A stretch of DNA of 64,000 nt from Methylobacterium sp. 77 (GTDB taxonomy: Bacteria > Pseudomonadota > Alphaproteobacteria > Rhizobiales > Beijerinckiaceae), in the NCBI RefSeq assembly GCF_000372825.1, contig NZ_KB910516.1:900011-964010 (forward strand), written 5' to 3'. Position numbers and translations under genes: made by a program. The notes beneath the pieces are model-generated. The model did not search any database and was not told the origin of the DNA. It was given only the letters and a program-made list of their open reading frames with translations. Numbering within the stretch: the stretch's first letter is position 1; every line of letters begins with the position of its first letter. Positions 18,023-24,777 of this stretch are shown in pieces.

Positions 18023-18550
18023 GACACCGCTGGGTTGTCGACGTCGCATTATCTCGTTGTGATTCAACCACTAGAGGGGTTTCCTCGCATCGCCGAACAA
18101 CCCTCGTCGGTGCTTGAGACGCAGATCCGTCGCAGAAACAGGCAAGCCTGATCCCACAGACAGCAAAAGGCAGATAATTCAGGCAACTTTCCAAAATTCC
18201 CACAAATCGGGCATATTCGGATTGACAGACGGCCTTACCGTGGACCTCTTTGAGCCTCTCGGCCGCTGCCTTCGCTTTCCGTGAGCGACATTGTCATCGG
18301 CTGACCATCGGCATCTCGGTTCGGACGACATGAGACATCGGAAAGGACATGCCGACCCGTTGGATATGCCCGATCACAGCCCTTCGAACCCGGTCGTTCG
18401 CGACGAGATTTGGAGACGGGGCGCTGAAGGTCAGGGTGGCGGAATCCGGGTGCCGTCACAACCCCTGAGGGACGGGACGAGGCCCGGATCGAAGGCTAGG
18501 CGGCGCGGCGCGGCAGTGCCGACTGCAATCTCCATGGGAAACAGCGTGCG

Positions 18551-18562
18551 AAACACGTGTTT
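18551..18562. promoter_or_regulatory. Perfect 12-bp palindrome, candidate DeoR-type operator
   Basis: AAACACGTGTTT is a perfect palindrome, extended by one more matching base on each side if G and T/C variation is allowed (GAAACACGTGTTTTC). It ends 62 nt before the DeoR start codon, a good position for autoregulation of the 18625-23415 operon. Confidence 0.45.
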
Positions 18563-18624
18563 TCCTGCGGTTTCACCTCTCCAAAATCGCTACGCTCCGG
18601 CGGATTGGGGAGACGCCGACGCCG

Positions 18625-19377
18625 ATGCTGACCGACCATCGCTATCAGGAAATCCTGTCCCGTCTGAACGGGACGGGACGGGTCGGGGTCTCCGACGTCG
18701 CCGCCTATCTCAGGGTGTCCGAGGAAACCATCAGGCGCGACCTCAAGGTGCTGGAGGAGCGCGGCGTCCTTCGCCGGATCCACGGAGGCGCGGTGCCGCC
18801 TCGCCTGGACCAGGACCGGCCTCTGCACGAGCGGGGCAAGACCAATCCTCGGGAGAAGGCCAAAGTGGCCGCGAATGCCGAGGGGCTGATCCGCGACGGG
18901 ATGTCGATCTTCATCGACACGGGCACGACGACGCTGGCCTTCGCGCGGCGCCTGAGCGGGCGCAACCTGACGGTCACGACGAATTCCATCGACGTCGCGC
19001 TCCATCTCGGCAACGGCCCGGCGCGGGTCAACCTGACGCCGGGGATGCTGCGGGCGAGGGACAACGCCCTCGTCGGCTACGAGACGGTCGCCTACGCGCA
19101 GCGGTTCTACTTCGATCTCGCCTTCATGGGCATCGCGGCCTGCGACATCACCCATGGCTGGATGGATTACGAGGAGCACGAATCCGCGTTGCGGAAGGTC
19201 CTCAGAGGCCAGGCGCGCCAGAGCGTGCTGCTCGCCGATTCCCGCAAGTTCGGTCGGCAGGCGAACCTCTGCACCTTCGGACTCTCGGAACGGCTCACCC
19301 TCGTCACAGACCGGCCGCCGCCGCAGCCGTTCCTGGATCATTTCACCCAGCATGACATCGACCTCATCAGTTCCTGA
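18625..19377 (+). CDS. DeoR/GlpR-family transcriptional regulator
   Basis: A 250-residue regulator. The N-terminal winged helix-turn-helix (about residues 5-60) has VSDVAAYLRVSEETIRRDL and then RRIHGGAV, the DeoR signature. The C-terminal sugar-phosphate-isomerase-like effector domain includes FIDTGTTTLAFARRL and DITHGWMDYEEHE. DeoR proteins sense phosphorylated small molecules, commonly sugar phosphates. It is the first gene of a coupled operon containing two predicted kinases and a phosphatase, so a phosphorylated intermediate of that pathway is the likely effector (inference). A GGGGAG lies 12 nt before ATG 18625. Its last 26 nt overlap the start of the next gene. Confidence 0.92.
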   Translation: MLTDHRYQEILSRLNGTGRVGVSDVAAYLRVSEETIRRDLKVLEERGVLRRIHGGAVPPRLDQDRPLHERGKTNPREKAKVAANAEGLIRDGMSIFIDTGTTTLAFARRLSGRNLTVTTNSIDVALHLGNGPARVNLTPGMLRARDNALVGYETVAYAQRFYFDLAFMGIAACDITHGWMDYEEHESALRKVLRGQARQSVLLADSRKFGRQANLCTFGLSERLTLVTDRPPPQPFLDHFTQHDIDLISS

Positions 19378-20674
19378 TACGGCAGCGGCGGCGCGCGCGT
19401 TCCACGCGCAGTTTGCGGACATCTCCACCTGCGGCGCGACGGGAGGTGGCGGTATCACCCGGCTCTGTGCCTCCGCCGCCGACGGCGAGGCCCGTCACCG
19501 CTTCGCCGACGCCGCCCGTGAGGCTGGGGCCGAGATCCTCGTCGACGCAGTCGGCAACCAATTCGCCCTGTTCCGCCTCTCGGGTATCCCCGGCGCCCCG
19601 CTGGTGATGATGGGCTCCCATCTCGACAGCCAGCCCAAGGCGGGCCGCTTCGACGGCACCTACGGTGTGGTAGCGGCCGGCTGCATCGGCGCGTCCCTGA
19701 TGCGGGCGAGACACGCGGGCGAGACCTTCGCAGCGGATTTCTGCGCGGTGAACTGGACCGGCGAGGAGGGCGCGCGCTTCCGGCCGAGTCTGCTCGGCAG
19801 CAGCACCTATGCGGGTTCGCGCCGTATCGAGGAGGCGCTCTCGAGCCGCGACGATGCCGGCATCACTCTGTGCGAGGCGCTGGACGCGATCGGCTTTCTC
19901 GGCACGGACCGGCCGCCGCCGCTTCCCGCCTGCTACCTGGAGCTCCATGTCGAGCAGGGTCTCGTTCTGGAGAAAGCGAAGGCGGCCATCGGCCTCGTCA
20001 CCCGCAACTGGGGGGCGGCGAAGATCGACGTGGTCTTCACCGGCGAGCAGGCCCATACCGGCCCGACCCCGATGCCGCGCCGTCGCGACGCGCTGCTGGC
20101 CGCTGCCTACCTCATCGCCGAGGTCAGGGAGATCGCCGAGCGCTGGCCGGGCCGCTTCCATTCCTCGGTGGGACGGCTTCTGGTGGAGCCGAACTCCCCC
20201 AACGTGGTCCCGGCGCGGGTGGAACTCAGCGTGGAGTTGCGCACGGCCGATGACCGACTGCTCACCGAGGCGAGCCTGATGGCGGAGGCGGCGATCGCCG
20301 AGGCCGCGAGCCGTGCCGGCATCTCGTCGACGATCACCGGCCGGACACTGCGGCCGATCCGCATTTTGCCGGAAGCCGTATGCGATCTCGTCGCCACCTG
20401 CGCGGAGGAGGCGTCCCTGCGGTCGTTGCGGATGGATACGGTGGCCGGCCACGATGCGATCAGCCTGCTCGGTCAATGCCCGACCGGCATCGTCTTCGTT
20501 CCCAGCGTCGACGGCGTCGCGCATAACGAGGCCGAGCTGACCAGGCCCGCGGACCTCGAAGCCGGGCTGGCGGTGGGATTGCGGGCCGCATGGCGCCTCT
20601 GCCGCGCCGGTGGATCTCCGGAACGCGCCTTGCTCTTCAAGCGGCCGGACGAGGCGTCCGGAGCGGTGAGATGA
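19352..20674 (+). CDS. Zn-dependent M20 hydantoinase/carbamoylase-family amidohydrolase
   Basis: A 440-residue enzyme of the N-carbamoyl-L-amino-acid hydrolase / beta-ureidopropionase / allantoate amidohydrolase group. Metal-site motifs are MGSHLDSQPKAGRFDGTYGV (His at about 90, Asp at 92), TGEEGARF (Glu pair at about 138-139), LELHVEQG and AGHDA near the C-terminus. Members cleave N-carbamoyl groups to ammonia, CO2 and an amino acid, but some act on other amides. ATG 19352 lies inside the DeoR gene in another frame, giving a 26-nt overlap; the conserved region begins about 15 residues later. It is coupled by ATGA to the kinase downstream. No hydantoinase (ring-opening) gene is next to it, so the carbamoyl assignment is not secure. 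Confidence 0.9.
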   Translation: MTSTSSVPDTAAAARAFHAQFADISTCGATGGGGITRLCASAADGEARHRFADAAREAGAEILVDAVGNQFALFRLSGIPGAPLVMMGSHLDSQPKAGRFDGTYGVVAAGCIGASLMRARHAGETFAADFCAVNWTGEEGARFRPSLLGSSTYAGSRRIEEALSSRDDAGITLCEALDAIGFLGTDRPPPLPACYLELHVEQGLVLEKAKAAIGLVTRNWGAAKIDVVFTGEQAHTGPTPMPRRRDALLAAAYLIAEVREIAERWPGRFHSSVGRLLVEPNSPNVVPARVELSVELRTADDRLLTEASLMAEAAIAEAASRAGISSTITGRTLRPIRILPEAVCDLVATCAEEASLRSLRMDTVAGHDAISLLGQCPTGIVFVPSVDGVAHNEAELTRPADLEAGLAVGLRAAWRLCRAGGSPERALLFKRPDEASGAVR

Positions 20675-21639
20675 TTCCCTTCGGCGAGGCCACCACCCCT
20701 TTCGACCGCCGCGTCGAAGCCATCATCGCCGCGCGGCCGGACTGGATCGCCCGGCATCCGCGCTATGCGCTGCATGCGGCGGCGGTGGCGTCCCCGACCC
20801 ATCGGGCCGTCGCTTCGGATTGCGTCCTGATCACGTTCCGCGAAGGCGCGCCGGTCTTCCTCAAGATCCGCCACTCCGACATGGCGAAGGATGTGACGCC
20901 CCTGGCGGGGGAGGCGGCGCGCAAGGCCGCCCGCCTCGGCGTCGCGCCGGAGGTGGTCCACGATGCCGACGGGGCGCTCGGCCTCGCCTACCTGCCCGAG
21001 CCCTGGCGCTACGCCCGCGTCGGCGACCTTCAGGACAAGACCCTCCTGGCACGGGCACTGGACGCCAAGAAGCGGCTCCACGGCGACAGCCTCCTCGGCC
21101 TTCGCGTCTGCCCCTTCGAGCGGATCGCGCGCCTGGCTAAAGAGGCCCGCGCCGTCGGCGCTCCGCTTCCCGACGGGACCGATCGCCTCGTGGCGACGGC
21201 CGCCCTCATCCGCGAGGCGATCCACGCTTCGGGAATCGACATCCGCTTCTGCCACAATGACGGCATCGCCTCGAACATCATGATCGGGGAGGGCGATGCG
21301 CCCGGAATGAAGGACGTCCGGCTCGTCGATTTCGACCTCTCCGGCGACAACGACCCCTGGTTCGATGTCGGCGCCCTCGTCAACGAGGTCTGCGCCTTCG
21401 AGCCAGAGCGGCGCGAAGCAGTCGAGCATCATGCCGGCCGGTTCGACGAACGCCTCTACAACCGCTGCCGCCTCTACGGCGCCGTCGACGACGTGATGGG
21501 CGGCCTCTGGGGCGTCACCCGCGCGATCACCTCGGTTCGCGGCGGGATCGAGTTCTACAAATACGGGACCTGGCGGCTCCTGCACGCGCGCACGACCGTC
21601 GGTGCGCCTGATTTCGAAAGCTGGCTTCGCCGGCTGTGA
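20671..21639 (+). CDS. Choline-kinase/APH-like phosphotransferase 1
   Basis: A 322-residue kinase-fold protein of the aminoglycoside-phosphotransferase/choline-kinase superfamily. The N-lobe Lys is probably in VFLKIR, the catalytic loop is FCHNDGIASNIMI (HND...N), and the metal-binding motif is LVDFDLSGDNDPWFDVG. It ends with KYGTWRLLHAR...WLRRL, a tail shared with the next gene. The likely reaction is ATP-dependent phosphorylation of a small hydroxyl or amino-alcohol compound. Its ATG overlaps the stop of the carbamoylase-like gene (ATGA), with GGAG just upstream. The substrate is unknown. Confidence 0.85.
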   Translation: MIPFGEATTPFDRRVEAIIAARPDWIARHPRYALHAAAVASPTHRAVASDCVLITFREGAPVFLKIRHSDMAKDVTPLAGEAARKAARLGVAPEVVHDADGALGLAYLPEPWRYARVGDLQDKTLLARALDAKKRLHGDSLLGLRVCPFERIARLAKEARAVGAPLPDGTDRLVATAALIREAIHASGIDIRFCHNDGIASNIMIGEGDAPGMKDVRLVDFDLSGDNDPWFDVGALVNEVCAFEPERREAVEHHAGRFDERLYNRCRLYGAVDDVMGGLWGVTRAITSVRGGIEFYKYGTWRLLHARTTVGAPDFESWLRRL

Positions 21640-21673
21640 CACGGGCATCCGAGAGCGAAGGCACTGGACGGTG

Positions 21674-22612
21674 ATGGGCTGGAAGGGCTTGGGCGACGGC
21701 ATCAGCGAGGGCGAGCGCGCCCTGGAGGGCATCCTCGCGCGGGTCGCCTCGTGGCAGGGCCGGCCGCTCCGTTACCGGCCGGTGGCGGGCGGGATCAGCA
21801 ACACCAACTGGCGCGTCGCCATCGGCGGGACGCAGGATTACTTCGTGAAGATGCCCGGTCGCGGCACGGAGATGTTCATCACCCGCGATTGCGCCAACGA
21901 TGCCAGCCGGCGCGCCCATGCCTGCGGCTACGGCGTCGAGGTCGTCGACTACCTGCCCGATGCCGGCGTCGAGATCTTCGCTTTCGTCGAGGGCTACCGC
22001 GCCTCCTCGAACCTCGACTTCCTGCGCCCCGCCGTGCGCCACAATGCCGTGCATGCCCTCAAGGCCTTCAACGATTCCGCGCCGCTCGGGCTGACGAAGA
22101 CGATCTTCGAGATGATCGAGGAGCATGTCGATCAGGTGGCGGAGGTGGGCGGCCGGCTTCCCGCCGACCAGGCCTACCTGATGCGCTGCTTGGCCGAGGC
22201 GAAGCTGGCCATGACGGCCTCCGGCCTCGATCTCGTGCCCTGCATGAACGACACTTTGGCCGGCAACTTCATGATCGACGACGCGGACAGGGTGCTGCTC
22301 GTCGATTTCGAATACGCCTCCAATAACGAGCGCGCCTACGAACTCGCCCTCTGGTTCGATGAGATGGCGTTCCCGGACGCGATCGAGCGCGAGATGATCG
22401 AGGCCTATTTCGGCCGCTGGTCCCCCGAGATCGAGGCGCGCATCGCGGTCCTGAAGGCCCTGGGCGATCTCAAATGGGCGACCTGGGCGATGATCCAGGA
22501 AGCCGTCTCGACCCTCGATTTCGATTATTACAAATACGGGACCTGGAAGCACATGCGCGCCCGCACCCTCTTCCACCATTCCGACTGGCCGCTCTGGCTG
22601 AGGCGCCTGTGA
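21674..22612 (+). CDS. Choline-kinase/APH-like phosphotransferase 2
   Basis: A 312-residue paralogue-like neighbour of the preceding kinase. The glycine-rich N-lobe is PVAGGISNTNWRV, closer to genuine choline/ethanolamine kinases. The catalytic loop reads CMNDTLAGNFMI, so the usual His of HND is replaced by Met, while the metal motif VDFEYASNNERAYELA is a strong choline-kinase match. The C-terminus FDYYKYGTWKHMRAR resembles the first kinase, which supports an old duplication or shared substrate site. ATG 21674 is chosen; an in-frame ATG at 21602 would overlap the previous gene. Its stop overlaps the next ATG (TGATG). Substrate unknown. Confidence 0.85.
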   Translation: MGWKGLGDGISEGERALEGILARVASWQGRPLRYRPVAGGISNTNWRVAIGGTQDYFVKMPGRGTEMFITRDCANDASRRAHACGYGVEVVDYLPDAGVEIFAFVEGYRASSNLDFLRPAVRHNAVHALKAFNDSAPLGLTKTIFEMIEEHVDQVAEVGGRLPADQAYLMRCLAEAKLAMTASGLDLVPCMNDTLAGNFMIDDADRVLLVDFEYASNNERAYELALWFDEMAFPDAIEREMIEAYFGRWSPEIEARIAVLKALGDLKWATWAMIQEAVSTLDFDYYKYGTWKHMRARTLFHHSDWPLWLRRL

Positions 22613-23415
22613 TGGTGGGCATGGACGCATCGCCGTTTCCAGCCGGGGAGGGGGGCACGAAAGCGGATTTCCTCGCCTTCGCCCACCGCCTCGCCGATTT
22701 CGCCGCCCCCCTCGCCCGGCATTACTTCCGCACCGAACTGCCGGTGGAAGCCAAGGCCGATGCCAGTCCGGTCACCGCCGCCGACCGCGCCATCGAATCC
22801 CTCCTGCGTGCCGAAATTCGCAGCGTCTATCCCGATCACGGCATCCTCGGTGAGGAGGAGGGCGGCGATTTCGAGCGGCCACTCACCTGGGTGATCGACC
22901 CCATCGACGGCACCAAGAGCTTCATCACCGGCATGCCGCTCTTCGGCACGCTCATCGCCCTGGTCTCGGACGGGCGTCCGATCCTCGGCGTCATCGATAT
23001 GCCGGCGCTCGGTGAGCGCTGGTGCGGCACATGCGAGGCCGCGTGGTTCGGCGATCGGCCCGCGCGGACGAGCGACAGGTCGCTCGCGGAGGCCCGCCTG
23101 TTCGCCACCTCCCCGGACATCTTCGAAGGTCCGGATGCGGATGCCTTCGCCTCGCTCAGCCAGGCGGCCGGACTGCGCCGCTTCGGCGGCGATTGCTATG
23201 CCTACGGCCTTCTCGCCTGCGGCCATTGCGACCTCGTGGTGGAAGCGGGGCTCCAAGTCTACGACGTGATGGCCCTCGTGCCCGTGGTTGAGGGGGCTGG
23301 CGGAGTGATGACAGACTGGGACGGACAGGCCCTGACCCCCGCCTTCGACGGCCGGGTCGTCGCCGCGGCCAATGCCAGCCTTCACGCCGACGCCCTTCGC
23401 TATCTGCGCGCCTGA
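22612..23415 (+). CDS. Inositol-monophosphatase-family phosphatase, HisN type
   Basis: A 267-residue lithium-sensitive-type phosphatase. Motifs are LGEEEGGDF (metal Glu), WVIDPIDGTKSFITG (the DPIDGT metal/catalytic motif) and QVYDVMALVPVVEGAGGVMT. The last resembles histidinol-phosphate phosphatase HisN more than inositol monophosphatase. No histidine genes are near, and the gene is translationally coupled to the two kinase-like genes, so it probably removes phosphate from a pathway intermediate made by one of them (inference). ATG 22612 overlaps the previous stop; ATG 22621 is an alternative. It is the last gene of the DeoR operon. Confidence 0.88.
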   Translation: MVGMDASPFPAGEGGTKADFLAFAHRLADFAAPLARHYFRTELPVEAKADASPVTAADRAIESLLRAEIRSVYPDHGILGEEEGGDFERPLTWVIDPIDGTKSFITGMPLFGTLIALVSDGRPILGVIDMPALGERWCGTCEAAWFGDRPARTSDRSLAEARLFATSPDIFEGPDADAFASLSQAAGLRRFGGDCYAYGLLACGHCDLVVEAGLQVYDVMALVPVVEGAGGVMTDWDGQALTPAFDGRVVAAANASLHADALRYLRA

Positions 23416-23444
23416 CATCCGCGCCTGTCATCCCGCGTCCAAGC

Positions 23445-23461
23445 TGGTATACCTGATACCA
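23445..23461. promoter_or_regulatory. Inverted repeat TGGTAT-N5-ATACCA, candidate operator
   Basis: Perfect 6-bp arms (23445-23450 and 23456-23461), with an embedded GGTATACC palindrome at 23446-23453. It ends 23 nt before the ATG of the histone-deacetylase-like gene, over or just after the expected promoter. The GGTATACC core resembles sites of FCD-type GntR regulators. The binding protein is unknown. Confidence 0.45.
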
Positions 23462-23484
23462 AATTGAACGAGAGGGGATGTCCG

Positions 23485-24411
23485 ATGACTGTTCTGTTCC
23501 ATCACGCGGCCGCGCTCGAGCACCGCACGCCCCATGGCCATCCCGAGCGGCCCGAGCGCATGAAGGCGGTTCAGGAAGCCCTCGGCACACCGGATTTCTC
23601 ACGTCTCGACCGTCGATCGCCCGAGGCGGCGGCACTCGAATCGGTGTTCCTCGCCCATCCCGAGGACTGGGTCCGCGCGATCCTCGGCTCGGTTCCCACA
23701 GAGGGCCTGACCCATCTCGATTCCGACACCGTACTCTCGCCGGGGACGATGGACTGCGTCCTGCGCGGCGTCGGAGCCGCGGTGCAGGGCGTCGACCTCG
23801 TGATGACGGGCGCGGCCCGCAACGTCTTCTCGGCCATGCGCCCGCCGGGTCACCATGCGGAGCGCACCAAGGCGATGGGCTTCTGCGTCTTCAACAACGC
23901 CGCGATCGCCGCCTTGCACGCCCGGACGGTTCATGGGGCGGAACGCGTCGCCATCGTCGATTGGGACGTGCATCACGGTAACGGCACGCAGGACATCGTC
24001 TGGGACGACCCATCGGTCCTGTTCTGCTCGACCCATCAGATGCCGCTCTATCCCGGTAGCGGCGCGGTCTCCGAACACGGCGAGCACGGCACGATCGTCA
24101 ACGCGCCGCTCAAGCCCTTCGCCGACGGCGACGCCTTCAAAGAGGCGATGCGAAGCCGCATCCTGACGCGTCTCGAGGAGTTCAAGCCCGACCTGATCGT
24201 CATCTCGGCAGGGTTCGATGCGCATTGGCGCGATCCGCTGGCCAACCTGATGCTGGAGGCGGAGGATTTCGCCTGGGCCACGGGCAAGGTGATGGAAATC
24301 GCCGACCGCACCTGCGGCGGCAGGATCGTATCGCTGCTGGAGGGCGGCTACGACCTCAAGGGCCTCGGCGACTCGGTCGCCGCTCACGTGTCCATGCTGG
24401 CGGGGGCGTGA
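23485..24411 (+). CDS. Histone-deacetylase-family amidohydrolase (acetylpolyamine amidohydrolase-like)
   Basis: A 308-residue class II HDAC-like zinc hydrolase. Motifs in order: the His pair in MRPPGHHAER, the metal site VDWDVHHGNGTQDI, SAGFDAHWRDPL and EGGYDLKGLG. In bacteria these enzymes remove acetyl groups from acetylpolyamines or other small acetyl amides, and some act on proteins. ATG 23485 has GAGAGGGG about 8 nt upstream; the open frame also begins with TTG at 23464. The gene stands alone, with a palindrome directly upstream suggesting its own regulator. It is one more amide-bond hydrolase in a region already rich in them. Confidence 0.92.
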   Translation: MTVLFHHAAALEHRTPHGHPERPERMKAVQEALGTPDFSRLDRRSPEAAALESVFLAHPEDWVRAILGSVPTEGLTHLDSDTVLSPGTMDCVLRGVGAAVQGVDLVMTGAARNVFSAMRPPGHHAERTKAMGFCVFNNAAIAALHARTVHGAERVAIVDWDVHHGNGTQDIVWDDPSVLFCSTHQMPLYPGSGAVSEHGEHGTIVNAPLKPFADGDAFKEAMRSRILTRLEEFKPDLIVISAGFDAHWRDPLANLMLEAEDFAWATGKVMEIADRTCGGRIVSLLEGGYDLKGLGDSVAAHVSMLAGA

Positions 24412-24777
24412 AGATGTCTCCGGGAGGTCGTCGCCCTTGACGCGGCCGGCGTCCACCACCTCGAAACATCGCGTATTGTATGAAAGTACACATTCACATC
24501 CGAGAACTATGTCGGATCCGGATATGGCAAAGCTCGGGACGGATCCTAGATAAAGGAGCTCACATTTCCCAACGCGGGCGCAGCGCTCGTGTCACGATGC
24601 TTCACTAAGGCCTGCGCCAGCCGGCCAAGTGCTCGGCGGACCGGCAGAACGATCGCTTTCTCGTGATACGATTGGGATGATACGGGAGTCGGTCTTCTGC
24701 TACGGCGGCTGATCGGCGCGAATCGACCGACGGCATCGCCGTCGCCGAAGGTCGACATTACGGTACAGAATGGACGC
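24412..24777. other. Intergenic region before the bacteriophytochrome gene
   Basis: About 366 bp without a supported gene. The middle (24470-24560) is AT-richer and probably holds the promoter. It contains TGTA-N6-TACA around 24477-24490, a weak dyad. No good Shine-Dalgarno precedes the bphP ATG. Nothing else is seen. Confidence 0.5.

Larger units (their letters stand above)
17859..18624. other. Long intergenic region between porin and DeoR gene
   Basis: About 766 bp with no supported gene. Short frames here have no family-like sequence, codon bias or ribosome site. The region 17990-18240 is clearly more AT-rich than the surroundings and should contain the porin promoter. Two inverted repeats with GAAAC/GTTTC-like half-sites (18007-18022 and 18551-18562) are candidate regulator sites and are listed separately. 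Confidence 0.6.

Noticed and set aside
22612..23415. Naming the phosphatase hisN
   Set aside because: The motif resembles HisN, but no histidine gene is near and the operon context points elsewhere; a symbol would overstate the evidence.
24477..24490. TGTA-N6-TACA dyad as a PpsR/CrtJ site before bphP
   Set aside because: Spacing does not match the TGT-N12-ACA rule and no photosynthesis gene is nearby.
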